Numbered from the stretch's first letter, positions 1-8,742 are shown. The stretch: DNA of 64,000 bases from UBA2287 sp037442025 (GCA_037442025.1 JBBIRB010000002.1:1-64000), one strand, 5' to 3'. Notes: generated from the letters alone by a model not told the origin. Numbers and translations: made by a program.

Positions 1-445
1 TGGCAAAATGCTCTTTTGTAACGCTAGGCTTTAAGCCCGAAACTATTTCTGCACCCTCTTCGGCATGAAGTACGTACCACATTTCACTTTTACCATTGGC
101 ATTATGTATCTCATTAGCCATATTATCGTCGGGATGAACCTGTACTGAGAGCGAATCGGCAGCATCGATAAGTTTAATTAGTAACGGGAAATTGGCCCCA
201 TACTCATTAAATACCTGCTCGCCCAACAGGTCGCCCATGTATATTTCAACCAGCTCGCCAATGGTATTCCCTTTCAACATACCGTTGGTAACTACCGACA
301 TGCTTCCATGTACTGGCGAAAGTTCCCAACTTTCGCCATAATTCAATTTTAGGTCGGGATATTTTTTACCGTATAGCGTTTTGAGACGCTGCCCTCCCCA
401 AATTCTATCTTTAAGTATCGGTCGAAACTTTAATGGATACAACAT
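1..445 (-). CDS. manA: Mannose-6-phosphate isomerase, class I (3' end outside window)
   Basis: Type I phosphomannose isomerase interconverts fructose 6-phosphate and mannose 6-phosphate in the cytoplasm, feeding mannose into glycolysis or sugar-nucleotide synthesis. The first 148 residues are visible, starting from an ATG at 443-445 (MLYPLKFRPILKDRIWGG). Family signatures are the early RIWGG segment, the SVQVHPDD segment whose Gln and His are zinc ligands in the family, and the KSEMWYV segment whose Glu is the next ligand. The C-terminal half, with the last zinc-ligand His, lies beyond the window edge. It is divergent from udk with 125 nt between them. No anomaly is visible in the part seen. 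Confidence 0.9.
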   Translation of the reverse strand, partial: MLYPLKFRPILKDRIWGGQRLKTLYGKKYPDLKLNYGESWELSPVHGSMSVVTNGMLKGNTIGELVEIYMGDLLGEQVFNEYGANFPLLIKLIDAADSLSVQVHPDDNMANEIHNANGKSEMWYVLHAEEGAEIVSGLKPSVTKEHFA

Positions 446-570
446 TATATTATTGAATTAGCAATTTTAAAGTAACCTTACACCCTATTGTGGTATAAAT
501 AAAAAAAGGTTTGTACATTAGCACCTGCCAATAAAAATACAAATTTAAACTATTTAAAACAATTACTGTA

Positions 571-1203
571 ATGCTTATAGTTGGAATTGCCGGAGGTACG
601 GGTTCAGGAAAAACAACAGTTGTTAAGCGAATTCTTGAAAGTTTACCAGCAGGTGAAGTGGTTGTAATCCCTCAAGACTCGTATTACCGCGACAACTCTC
701 ACCTCCCACTCGAAGAAAGATTAGAGATGAATTTCGACCATCCCTCGTCTATTGAATTCGAATTGCTAGTCGACCATGTTGCTAAACTCAAACATGGCCA
801 GCAGGTTGAACAACCTATATATTCGTACCTTACCTGTACCCGAGCAAAGGAAACCATTTCGATCATCCCTCGCCATGTAGTTATCATTGAGGGTATTCTT
901 ATTTTTACAAACCCCGAACTTAGAGACCTTATGGATATTAAGGTTTTTGTAGATGCCGATGCCGACGACAGGCTTAGCAGGGTTATTACGCGCGACATTA
1001 TTGAGCGGGGTCGTTCGGTTGCCAAAGTGCTCGACCGGTACGAAAAAACTGTAAAACCCATGCACCTCCAGTTCATTGAGCCAACCAAACGCTATGCCGA
1101 CATAATTGTCCCCCAAGGGGGCAACAATTCAGTAGCCATAAACATCCTCACTTCAATTGTTGAAAAGAACTTGCAACGCCACGGTTTTACACATAATAAA
1201 TAG
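571..1203 (+). CDS. udk: Uridine kinase
   Basis: Uridine kinase phosphorylates uridine and cytidine to UMP and CMP in pyrimidine salvage, in the cytoplasm. The 210-residue protein has the usual family length. It carries a P-loop near residues 8-16 (GGTGSGKTT), a QDSYYRD segment and the IIEGIL strand typical of uridine kinases, followed by a lid region with RDIIERGRS. Start is an ATG with the P-loop only a few residues in, as in the family. The 3'-5' exonuclease gene follows 6 nt later, so the two are probably co-transcribed. A weak promoter-like TACATTAG lies at 514-521. Confidence 0.95.
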   Translation: MLIVGIAGGTGSGKTTVVKRILESLPAGEVVVIPQDSYYRDNSHLPLEERLEMNFDHPSSIEFELLVDHVAKLKHGQQVEQPIYSYLTCTRAKETISIIPRHVVIIEGILIFTNPELRDLMDIKVFVDADADDRLSRVITRDIIERGRSVAKVLDRYEKTVKPMHLQFIEPTKRYADIIVPQGGNNSVAINILTSIVEKNLQRHGFTHNK

Positions 1204-1209
1204 GATTAA

Positions 1210-1929
1210 ATGAATAATGAAATAAAACTCGAAGACATCCTGTTCATCGATATTGAAACTGTTCCACAAACAGCCACTTACGCAGAACTCCCAAGCGAAG
1301 CACAAGCATTTTGGAACAAGAAGGCTTTATCGCTATCAAAGGAACTGACACCCGAGCAACTTTACGAACGTGCAGGTATATACTCTGAATTTGGCCGAAT
1401 TATTTGCATTTCAGTAGGTGTAATTGTTAATAGAAATAACACCCGAACCTTTCGCATTAAATCGTTTTGGGGGCATATTGAAAAGGAAATACTTGAAGGT
1501 TTTGGCCAAATGATTAAACGAATTGAAGATAAAAAAACGGTATATCTTTGCGCTCACAACGGACGAGAATTCGATTTTCCTTACATCTCGAGGCGAATGC
1601 TAATTAACAGCATACAGCTTCCCAAAATCCTACAGGTGGCAGGTAAAAAACCCTGGGAAATTACATTTTTAGACACCCTTGAGATGTGGAAATTCGGAGA
1701 CTACAAGCATTACACTTCGTTAAGTCTACTAGCATACATTTTTAATATTCCTACACCAAAAGACGATATTGACGGCAGCCAAGTGGCAACAGTATACTAC
1801 CATGAGCAGAACCTTGAAAGAATTGTAACTTACTGCGAAAAGGATGTTTTGGCGGTTGCTCAATTACTTCTTAGATACCGCAACGAGCCTCTTATTAACC
1901 CCGAAAATATTGAACGAGTAGCCGATTAA
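1210..1929 (+). CDS. 3'-5' exonuclease related to the PolB exonuclease domain
   Basis: The protein resembles the stand-alone DEDD exonucleases related to the proofreading domain of family B DNA polymerases. It has no polymerase domain. At 239 residues it is one exonuclease domain. Visible acidic motifs are FIDIETVP (Asp14 and Glu16, exo I), AHNGREFDFPYISRR (exo II) and YCEKDVLAVAQL (exo III), the combination expected for two-metal-ion catalysis. A role in DNA repair or nucleic-acid turnover is inferred, not shown. It starts 6 nt after udk and its stop lies only 2 nt from the stop of the convergent hydrolase gene, leaving no room for a separate terminator. Confidence 0.85.
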   Translation: MNNEIKLEDILFIDIETVPQTATYAELPSEAQAFWNKKALSLSKELTPEQLYERAGIYSEFGRIICISVGVIVNRNNTRTFRIKSFWGHIEKEILEGFGQMIKRIEDKKTVYLCAHNGREFDFPYISRRMLINSIQLPKILQVAGKKPWEITFLDTLEMWKFGDYKHYTSLSLLAYIFNIPTPKDDIDGSQVATVYYHEQNLERIVTYCEKDVLAVAQLLLRYRNEPLINPENIERVAD

Positions 1930-1931
1930 AT

Positions 1932-2729
1932 CTATTCTTTAAGAAATTCTGCGATTACTTTTACAAACTCTTGCTGCTGTTCGGCATGAACCCAATGGCC
2001 CGAATTGGAGATAGTTACAACTTCGCAATTTGTAAATTGCTTTTCAATTAACCCAACGCAATTATCGGTTATGTAGTTTGATAATTCACCCCTCACAAAG
2101 AGAGTTTTTGTATGAAACCTATCGGTGCCTGAGCTTTCAATAATTCCCTGCATAATATGCTCCATGTTCTGCTTTATTGCTCCTACGTTTAAGGCCCATT
2201 TGAACGAACTCCCTTCACGCTTCAAATTTTTGAGTAGAAACTGTCTTACCCTCTCTTCCGTAACAAATTTTGAAAGCAAAGCATTAGCTTGTTCTCGGCT
2301 AACAATTTCATCGATGGGAATTGACATTAACCCTGTTACAATTTGCTCGTGCGCTTTATAGGTTGAACTGCTAGAGCATTCTTCGAAGGGACTTATATCA
2401 ACCACAATCAATTGTTTAACCATACTAGGCCAAAGCCTTGCAAATTGCATTGCCACTTTACCTCCCATTGAATGGCCCAATACACAAAAACTAGCTAGGT
2501 TTAGCGATGAAACAAGATTGTATAAATCATTAGCCATTTCGGTGTACGACATAGTTGGGTCATGAAAACTCCGCCCATGATTTCTTAAATCGACCAAGTA
2601 TATTTTATGCCAGCGCGAAAGATCCTTTGCAACGGACAACCAGTTATCGCCCGATCCGTATAGCCCATGAAGCACCACCAGAGGGCTACCCGAACCCATT
2701 TCGGAGAAATGGAGCGACATGCTACACAA
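1932..2729 (-). CDS. Alpha/beta-fold hydrolase (YbfF-type esterase)
   Basis: A 265-residue cytoplasmic alpha/beta hydrolase without signal peptide. It has the oxyanion-hole HGLYGSGDNW segment, the nucleophile elbow GHSMGGK (Ser), an Asp after the VVDISP strand and a late His in SGHWVHAEQ, so the catalytic triad looks complete. The sequence is closest in style to the YbfF/acyl-CoA thioesterase-like esterases; the natural substrate is unknown. The first ATG overlaps the end of pdxJ by 8 nt; a second ATG three codons later (MSLHFSEMG) would remove the overlap and is equally plausible. Either start implies translation coupled to pdxJ. Confidence 0.85.
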   Translation of the reverse strand: MCSMSLHFSEMGSGSPLVVLHGLYGSGDNWLSVAKDLSRWHKIYLVDLRNHGRSFHDPTMSYTEMANDLYNLVSSLNLASFCVLGHSMGGKVAMQFARLWPSMVKQLIVVDISPFEECSSSSTYKAHEQIVTGLMSIPIDEIVSREQANALLSKFVTEERVRQFLLKNLKREGSSFKWALNVGAIKQNMEHIMQGIIESSGTDRFHTKTLFVRGELSNYITDNCVGLIEKQFTNCEVVTISNSGHWVHAEQQQEFVKVIAEFLKE

Positions 2730-3441
2730 TTACTAATTGTTTCTTATAAAGCTGAATAGCATTCTCGAGGCCCACGTAAAGCGCATCGGCTATTAGTGCA
2801 TGACCAATAGAAACCTCGGCAATGAACGGAATGTTTTTAATTAAATAGTTCAAGTTTTTCAAGTCGAGGTCGTGGCCAGCATTTACTTGCAAACCGAACA
2901 TTTTGGCCATATTGGCTGCTTCTACATACTTTTCAATGGCCATTTCAGAATTGGATAAAAAGTGGGTTGCATATGGCTCAGTATATAGTTCAACCCTTTG
3001 AGCCCCTGTTTCGGCAGCATACTTAACCATTTCTGAATTAGGATCGACAAAAATGGAGGTTCGAATACCACTCTGCTTAAAAATGGCCACTATGTTTTTT
3101 AAAAAACTCAAATTGCTTTTTGTGTCCCAACCTGCGTTAGAGGTAATAGCATCGTGAGCATCGGGCACGAGAGTAACCTGATGGGGAACGACCTCTAATA
3201 CCAAATTAATGAAAGAATCGGTTGGGTTGCCTTCAATGTTGAATTCGGTTTTAATAATGGGGCGTATCTGGCGCACATCGGAATACCTGATGTGGCGCTC
3301 ATCGGGGCGTGGGTGAACAGTTATTCCTTCGGCTCCAAAACTCTCACAGTCGATAGCCGCTTTGAAAACATTCGGGACATTCCCTCCCCTTGCATTGCGA
3401 AGGGTTGCTATTTTATTTATATTTACGCTCAAACGTGTCAT
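2722..3441 (-). CDS. pdxJ: Pyridoxine 5'-phosphate synthase
   Basis: PdxJ condenses 1-deoxyxylulose 5-phosphate with 3-amino-1-hydroxyacetone phosphate to make pyridoxine 5'-phosphate, the ring-closing step of the DXP-dependent vitamin B6 route. The 239-residue length is typical. Recognisable TIM-barrel motifs are the N-terminal LSVNINKIATLRNARGG, the HPRPDERHI segment, the VTLVPDA strand, VNAGHDLDLKN and the C-terminal EVSIGHALIADAL phosphate-binding region. It is divergent from the CBS gene across 53 nt containing back-to-back promoter elements, and it is followed by the overlapping hydrolase gene. Confidence 0.95.
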   Translation of the reverse strand: MTRLSVNINKIATLRNARGGNVPNVFKAAIDCESFGAEGITVHPRPDERHIRYSDVRQIRPIIKTEFNIEGNPTDSFINLVLEVVPHQVTLVPDAHDAITSNAGWDTKSNLSFLKNIVAIFKQSGIRTSIFVDPNSEMVKYAAETGAQRVELYTEPYATHFLSNSEMAIEKYVEAANMAKMFGLQVNAGHDLDLKNLNYLIKNIPFIAEVSIGHALIADALYVGLENAIQLYKKQLVIV

Positions 3442-3451
3442 AACATTGTGC

Positions 3452-3469
3452 TATTTTTGTGCAAAGTTA
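3452..3469. promoter_or_regulatory. Divergent -7 promoter elements, pdxJ and CBS operon
   Basis: On the plus strand TATTTTTG (3452-3459) matches the Bacteroidota -7 consensus TAnnTTTG, about 35 nt before the CBS gene. On the minus strand TAACTTTG (complement of 3462-3469) matches it for pdxJ. Neither has a clear TTTG -33 box at 19 nt. The two elements are 2 nt apart, so polymerase could probably occupy only one at a time (inference). Confidence 0.5.
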
Positions 3470-3494
3470 CCAAAAATAAAACCGAACAGACACC

Positions 3495-4160
3495 ATGATC
3501 GCTCATGAAATGATATCGGAGGTAATTCCAGCCCTAAAAACTTCGGACACAGGTTTAACTGCTCTCAATTGGATGGATATTTTCAAGGTATCGCACCTTC
3601 CTATTGTAAACGATAAGGAGTTTTTAGGTTTGGTGTCGGAAACCGATATTTACGATCTGAACATGCCAGAGGAGCCTTTAGGAAACCATCAACTTTCGTT
3701 GCTTAGGCCCTATGCTATGGATAACCAACACATATTTGAAGTACTCGAGTTGGCTTCGAGGCTTAAACTATCGCTTGTTCCAATACTCGACCACAAAAAA
3801 AACTATCTTGGAGTAATAACCATAACCGATCTGATGCACTACTTTGCCGACACTTCGGCACTAAGCCACCCCGGAGGGGTAATTGTAATTGAACTGAATA
3901 GCAACGATTACTCATTAGGACAAATTTCTCAGATTGTTGAAGGCAACGATGCAAAAATTATAGGTTGCTTCATTACTTCGCATCCCAACTCGGTAAAATT
4001 GGAACTCACACTAAAACTAAACGTTACTGATCTTACCTCGATTAAACAAACCTTTGCTCGATACGGTTACAATATTGTAAGTTCGCATATGAAGCACGAC
4101 GAAGAAGAAGATATGCTCGAAGAACGCCTCGATAACCTTTTCAAATACCTAAGCATTTAG
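3495..4160 (+). CDS. CBS-domain-pair protein
   Basis: A 221-residue soluble protein made of two CBS motifs in the first ~125 residues (for example LGLVSETDIYDL and LGVITITDLMHYF, the usual CBS endings) and a C-terminal ACT-like stretch of about 80 residues (GGVIVIELNSNDYSLGQI). CBS pairs generally bind adenine nucleotides and act as energy or ligand sensors; the partner is unknown. It heads a tight run: the POTRA/Omp85-like gene begins 4 nt later and nadK follows, an arrangement I know from other Bacteroidota, where this gene sits beside nadK and pdxJ. No membrane segment or enzyme domain is present. Confidence 0.85.
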   Translation: MIAHEMISEVIPALKTSDTGLTALNWMDIFKVSHLPIVNDKEFLGLVSETDIYDLNMPEEPLGNHQLSLLRPYAMDNQHIFEVLELASRLKLSLVPILDHKKNYLGVITITDLMHYFADTSALSHPGGVIVIELNSNDYSLGQISQIVEGNDAKIIGCFITSHPNSVKLELTLKLNVTDLTSIKQTFARYGYNIVSSHMKHDEEEDMLEERLDNLFKYLSI

Positions 4161-4164
4161 AGTT

Positions 4165-5571
4165 TTGTTCCCAAAAATCTTTAAAAACCCGATTAAATGT
4201 ATTGCATGCACTACATTTTTATTGATGGTGCAAACTACCTATTCGCAGCAATTAGTCGTAAATAGTATAAACATATCGGGGAATAAAATAACCCATAGAA
4301 GGATTATTCTGCGTGAGCTTGTTTTTTCACAAGGCGATTCTATTGGAACTGCACGTTTAAGTACCTTAGCCACCAAAATCAAAGAAAACCTCGACAATAC
4401 ATTGCTTTTCAACTTTGTTACAGTAAGTTTCGACACCACTCGCAACCAAGTAAATTGGAATATTTTTATTGAAGAGCGCTGGTATGTATGGCCCATTCCT
4501 ATTATTGAGTATGCCGATAGGAACCTGAGTGCATTTTTAAAAAACGGGGACTACACACGTGTTAATTTTGGTGCATTCGTTAAAGTAAACAATTTCAGAG
4601 GGCTTCACGAAAACTTAAGAATAAGGCTTGTTGCTGGTCATAGAAAACAAGTTGCACTGCAGTACAATACATTTAATCTTAATCGGAATAAAAAACATGG
4701 CATTGAAACGTGGATTTCTTATAATGCCAACAATGAAGTTGCCTACACATCTTTTAATAATACCCCAATTATTCACAGAGCATACGAGGGGACCGTTCGC
4801 TCCACATTCATCTCTGAAGTTGCATACCTATATCGTCCGGCCCATAGATGGTACCATAAGTTTTCGTTCACTCATTTGCAATCTTTTATTTCGGACACTA
4901 TTGCTTCGATGAACCCGTTTTATTTTGGAAACGGTAAAACCAATTTCCAATTCAACCAAATAAAATATAAACTGATAAACGACAACCGAGATTTTAAAAT
5001 TTTTCCGCTGAAGGGCTACTATTTCGACTTGGAATTTGCCCGCATGGGCCTTTTTAAACCGGACGACCTGAAGCAATGGTTCGTATCGGGGTCTTTTCGC
5101 TACTACAAACCGATTAGCAGTTGGCTTTACTGGGCATTCGATGCAATGGGTAAAAAAAGTTTTACAAGTAATTTCCCATTTTTCCAAAGCGATGCATCGG
5201 GTTTTAAAAACTACATAAGGGGCTACGAGTACTATATAACTAATGGTTCGGGGTATGTTCTCAATAAAAACACGCTGAATATTAGGATAGTGGCTCCAAA
5301 AATTGTTAATTTGCCCTTTGTGCCCGATGGAAAGTTTAAGAAGGCCCATTTCACAGCATTCTGGTCTTTTTTTTCCGACACGGGTTACACTTCCAACGAT
5401 TTAACCAGAAGCGAACCAAATTTATTGGAAGGTAAATTTTTATACAGTTTGGGTACTGGTCTTTATTTGGTAGCGTACTACGATATTGTATTTCGTGTTG
5501 AGTATTCTATCAACCGGCTGGGCGAAAGTGGTTTTTTCCTTCATTTTGGCACACCCTTTCTTAATGATTAA
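4165..5571 (+). CDS. POTRA-domain outer membrane protein, Omp85/BamA-like
   Basis: A 468-residue predicted outer-membrane protein. A hydrophobic signal peptide ends near TTYSQQ. One POTRA-like domain follows (roughly residues 28-100, with SINISGNKITHRRIILREL), and then about 350 residues rich in alternating aromatic strands consistent with a 16-strand Omp85-type barrel. The last residues are not the strict terminal-Phe signature (FGTPFLND). The start is a TTG 4 nt after the CBS stop; the next in-frame ATG would cut into the signal peptide, so TTG is preferred. It has one POTRA against five in the BamA encoded downstream, so it is a small paralogue. Substrate is unknown. Confidence 0.75.
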   Translation: MFPKIFKNPIKCIACTTFLLMVQTTYSQQLVVNSINISGNKITHRRIILRELVFSQGDSIGTARLSTLATKIKENLDNTLLFNFVTVSFDTTRNQVNWNIFIEERWYVWPIPIIEYADRNLSAFLKNGDYTRVNFGAFVKVNNFRGLHENLRIRLVAGHRKQVALQYNTFNLNRNKKHGIETWISYNANNEVAYTSFNNTPIIHRAYEGTVRSTFISEVAYLYRPAHRWYHKFSFTHLQSFISDTIASMNPFYFGNGKTNFQFNQIKYKLINDNRDFKIFPLKGYYFDLEFARMGLFKPDDLKQWFVSGSFRYYKPISSWLYWAFDAMGKKSFTSNFPFFQSDASGFKNYIRGYEYYITNGSGYVLNKNTLNIRIVAPKIVNLPFVPDGKFKKAHFTAFWSFFSDTGYTSNDLTRSEPNLLEGKFLYSLGTGLYLVAYYDIVFRVEYSINRLGESGFFLHFGTPFLND

Positions 5572-5583
5572 CTTAACCCAAAT

Positions 5584-6474
5584 ATGGAAGTAGCACTCTA
5601 CGGTAATAATATTGGCAAGGAGAATATTAATAGCATGCTCCTGCTACTTGATACTCTCTATAAGAAAAAAGTAGAAGTAATAGTCTACAAACCTTTTTAC
5701 GAATTTCTAAGTAACTTCTTAGGGCACAAGCTCAATGTTCATGGTGTTTTTCAGTACCCAAAAGATGTAAAAAACCATGCTAACATAATGCTGAGTATAG
5801 GTGGCGATGGCACGTTCCTCGACTCGGTTACATTCGTTCAAGACTCTGGAATTCCCATTGCAGGAATAAATTTTGGCCGACTTGGGTTTCTAGCCAAAAT
5901 ACCTATTGAGAGGATTGAAACAGCAATAGCTCAAATTGTTTCGAAGCAGTTCACTATTGAGAACAGAACCGCGCTAAAAGTCAGTTTCAACGGTAATCCC
6001 TTAGGCGAATTTCCATATGCCCTAAACGATTTAACCATTCAGAAACGGGGCTCGTCAATGGTGAGTATTAACGCATTTGTTGATGATGAGCAGGTTTGTA
6101 ACTACTGGGCCGATGGAATAATTATAGCCACTCCAACAGGATCAACAGCTTACTCTCTCAGCGTTGGAGGACCTATTATCAGTCCTGCGTCAAATGCATT
6201 GTCTATATCGCCCATAGCACCACACAACCTAACCATTCGACCGTTAATAATACCCGACACAAACAAACTAAGACTGGAGGTGAATACCCGAGGCAATCAA
6301 ATACTTTTCTCCCTCGATTCACGTTCTGTTGTTGTTACTTCGCCCATAAGCCTTCAGGTAGAAAAAGCACCTTTCCATGTTGCGCTTGTTTGCCTGTACG
6401 GCGAAACTTACTACAGTACGCTTCGAAACAAACTAATGTGGGGAATTGATAGCCGTAATGGGCAAACCAATTAG
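5584..6474 (+). CDS. nadK: NAD kinase
   Basis: NAD kinase phosphorylates NAD to NADP and is the sole usual source of NADP. The 296-residue protein contains the diagnostic GGDGTFLDSV motif, the NFGRLGFLA segment, the NDLTIQKRG segment and the glycine-rich ATPTGSTAYSLSVGGP motif. The start ATG lies 12 nt after the Omp85-like gene, so it belongs to the operon that begins with the CBS gene. Length and motifs are ordinary for a bacterial NadK. Confidence 0.95.
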   Translation: MEVALYGNNIGKENINSMLLLLDTLYKKKVEVIVYKPFYEFLSNFLGHKLNVHGVFQYPKDVKNHANIMLSIGGDGTFLDSVTFVQDSGIPIAGINFGRLGFLAKIPIERIETAIAQIVSKQFTIENRTALKVSFNGNPLGEFPYALNDLTIQKRGSSMVSINAFVDDEQVCNYWADGIIIATPTGSTAYSLSVGGPIISPASNALSISPIAPHNLTIRPLIIPDTNKLRLEVNTRGNQILFSLDSRSVVVTSPISLQVEKAPFHVALVCLYGETYYSTLRNKLMWGIDSRNGQTN

Positions 6475-6526
6475 GCAAGTAGTTTCTTTTTTTAAATAAA
6501 TACAAAACCATTCGAATAGATTTTTT

Positions 6527-6534
6527 TACATTTG
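6527..6534 (+). promoter_or_regulatory. -7 promoter element before the DUF6089 genes
   Basis: TACATTTG fits the TAnnTTTG -7 consensus and lies 18 nt before the ATG of the first barrel gene, in the 78-nt gap after nadK. No TTTG is seen at the expected -33 position, so support comes from the -7 box and its placement only. Confidence 0.45.
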
Positions 6535-6552
6535 TAATCTTAGTTTAAGAAA

Positions 6553-7326
6553 ATGCTGAAAAGGCACCTAATTTTACTGGTATTAATTTTACTTTCTTCA
6601 ACCGTAAATGCCCAACCATGGAAGAGAACTCCATATGAAATGTTCGGCGGTGTTTCGGGGTTGCATTACTTTGGCGACATAGGAGGGGCTGCAACGGCCT
6701 CAACATGGTTTGGGCTTAAAGACATTAATTTCTTAAAAATTCGACCAGGTGTAAATGTGGGCATCAGATATCGGTTTGCAAAGCGCTTTCAGGCAAAAGT
6801 TAAATATAGCACCGGGTTTTTAGCACAGCACGACGAGGGCTCTCGAAACGCTGGCAGGCAATACGGCTTTTTTGCTTATCTTAATGAGTTGACGGCTATT
6901 GCAGAATTCTATATTATACCCGATAGCGACGAAAACTACTTTTATTCGATAATGCAAATTAGAGGTAGAATTAGGCATTACCGTAAACCTTTCTCTCTTT
7001 ACGTTTTTGCTGGCGGTGGAGCTGCTTACAATATGGTTTGGGCAAGAGATAAACTTATTAGTTCGCCCCGATTCAATGGTGGAAGCACATTTTCTGCCGT
7101 TGTTCCATTTGGAATTGGTGCTAAATACGCCATACTCCCCCGAATAACTGCCGGAGCTGAACTCGGATTGAGTTATGTTTTCAGCGACCTTATTGACGGG
7201 TTAACTACCCAGTACTCAAAGCACAACGACATTTACTACAATTTTGGTATTACCTTAAACTACAAGCTTAATTACGAAATGAAACGCAACATTGGCGTTC
7301 CTAAGCGCAGGAGATTTTTCTTTTAA
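6553..7326 (+). CDS. Outer membrane beta-barrel protein, DUF6089-like
   Basis: A 257-residue protein with a clear signal peptide (hydrophobic run ending STVNAQ) followed by a small beta-barrel pattern: LHYFGDIGG near the start, SLYVFAGGGAAYN in the middle, and GAELGLSYVFSDLIDGL with a closing NFGITLNYKLNYEMK strand. Such proteins are annotated as DUF6089 or PorT-like barrels; no biochemical function is established. It is followed 6 nt later by a second, shorter relative. Both sit directly upstream of uppS and bamA, a recurring order in Bacteroidota that suggests an envelope role (inference). Confidence 0.75.
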   Translation: MLKRHLILLVLILLSSTVNAQPWKRTPYEMFGGVSGLHYFGDIGGAATASTWFGLKDINFLKIRPGVNVGIRYRFAKRFQAKVKYSTGFLAQHDEGSRNAGRQYGFFAYLNELTAIAEFYIIPDSDENYFYSIMQIRGRIRHYRKPFSLYVFAGGGAAYNMVWARDKLISSPRFNGGSTFSAVVPFGIGAKYAILPRITAGAELGLSYVFSDLIDGLTTQYSKHNDIYYNFGITLNYKLNYEMKRNIGVPKRRRFFF

Positions 7327-7332
7327 ACTCAC

Positions 7333-7971
7333 ATGAAATATACTTTGGTTTTTATAGCAAGTTTATTTGCCTTTGTAACTTTTGCCCAGGAAAAAAGGGA
7401 TATTGGTTTAACCGCTGGGGCATCATACTACTTGGGCGATTACAACTCTTCGTTCCATTTTATACAGGCACGCCCTCTTTTTGGTGTAGTTTTCAGATAC
7501 AATAACACATCGTATTACTCGCTAAGGGGTTCAGCTGGTTTAGCTGCCATTGCCGGATCGCATAATCCTGCTCCATTTTATCTGCCTGGAGCCACACCCT
7601 CCTTTGGATCACAAATATATGTTTTCGATGGGGTTACTGAAATTAACTTTTTACCCTTCGACACGAAGCAGGGCGAAAAAAAGAATCATAGTCCCTATGT
7701 TGTTCTGGGTGCAGGGCTTACAATCGCAAATGGAGCGCCCCTTTTCCATATTCCCTTTGGCATTGGTTACAAATACGCATTTGGCAATCGAATTTCTATT
7801 TCCGCAGAATGGACGCTTAAAAAAACATTTAGCGATAGTATGGATGGATACATAAACCCAAGCAATGGCAACACCTCATTAGTTCACAATAACGATTGGA
7901 TTTCGGTTGCAGGAATAAACTTAATGTACAGGCTTTACAGTAAAAAGGCCTTATGCCCTGTATACCAATAA
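7333..7971 (+). CDS. DUF6089 family outer membrane protein
   Basis: A 212-residue small barrel with a signal peptide (ends FAFVTFAQ) and the DUF6089 hallmarks: GASYYLGDYN at the start of the mature protein, PLFGVVFRYN, then VTEINFLPF, VVLGAGLTIAN, HIPFGIGYKYAF and a closing AGINLMYRLY strand. It differs from the preceding barrel in length and loops, so the pair looks like an old tandem duplication. It lies 16 nt before uppS and is probably co-transcribed with it. Function is unknown. Confidence 0.8.
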   Translation: MKYTLVFIASLFAFVTFAQEKRDIGLTAGASYYLGDYNSSFHFIQARPLFGVVFRYNNTSYYSLRGSAGLAAIAGSHNPAPFYLPGATPSFGSQIYVFDGVTEINFLPFDTKQGEKKNHSPYVVLGAGLTIANGAPLFHIPFGIGYKYAFGNRISISAEWTLKKTFSDSMDGYINPSNGNTSLVHNNDWISVAGINLMYRLYSKKALCPVYQ

Positions 7972-7987
7972 GCACAAAAGAATTTCT

Positions 7988-8725
7988 ATGGTATCAGTAA
8001 AAGATATTGATAAAAGTAGGTTGCCTAAACATGTTGCCATAATTATGGATGGCAATGGCCGTTGGGCTCGAGAAAGAGGAATGCCCAGAGCATACGGCCA
8101 CCAGAATGGGGCAAAAGCTGTAAGGGCTACCATTGAAATTGCTGTAGAATTGGGTATAGAGTACCTTACTCTGTACGCTTTCAGCACCGAAAATTGGAAT
8201 CGGCCTAAACTCGAAATCGAATCACTCATGTCGTTGTTGGTCTCAACAATCGATTCTGAGTCCAAGTCGCTGATTGAAAACAATATTCGAATAAAAATAA
8301 TTGGCGACACAAGCACCCTACCCCAATCGGTTCAGAAAAAACTCAATAAAGTGCTTGAGCAAACTCAACACTTAACCGGACTAACCCTTATTGTTGCACT
8401 GAGCTACAGTTCGAAGTGGGAAATTACTGAAGCCACCAAGATAATAGCACAGCAGTGCCTGGAGGGGAAAGTTAAAGCAACTGAAATAAATCAGGAACTC
8501 CTTAACCAGCACCTTACCACAGCGGGAATTCCCGACCCCGAATTACTGATTCGCACCAGTGGCGAATTCAGAATAAGTAATTTTTTGCTTTGGCAAATAG
8601 CCTATTCCGAACTCTATTTTACCAAAACACTTTGGCCCGATTTCAATAAAGCAAGTTTTATTGAGGCTATCATCGATTTTCAACAGAGGGAACGCAGATT
8701 TGGAAAAACAAGCGAACAACTGTAA
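7988..8725 (+). CDS. uppS: Isoprenyl transferase (undecaprenyl diphosphate synthase)
   Basis: UppS adds cis-isoprene units to farnesyl diphosphate to make the C55 lipid carrier needed for peptidoglycan and O-antigen export. At 245 residues it has normal length. The catalytic N-terminal HVAIIMDGNGRWA motif, the YLTLYAFSTENWNRP segment and the C-terminal RTSGEFRISNFLLWQ motif followed by AYSELYF are all present. It sits between the DUF6089 barrels and bamA, an envelope-biogenesis neighbourhood. Confidence 0.95.
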   Translation: MVSVKDIDKSRLPKHVAIIMDGNGRWARERGMPRAYGHQNGAKAVRATIEIAVELGIEYLTLYAFSTENWNRPKLEIESLMSLLVSTIDSESKSLIENNIRIKIIGDTSTLPQSVQKKLNKVLEQTQHLTGLTLIVALSYSSKWEITEATKIIAQQCLEGKVKATEINQELLNQHLTTAGIPDPELLIRTSGEFRISNFLLWQIAYSELYFTKTLWPDFNKASFIEAIIDFQQRERRFGKTSEQL

Positions 8726-8742
8726 TTTTTATACATTTTAAC

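Noticed and set aside
4828..5349. Minus-strand reading frame of 173 codons inside the Omp85-like gene
   Set aside because: Antisense to a coding gene with signal peptide and barrel pattern; no domain of its own.
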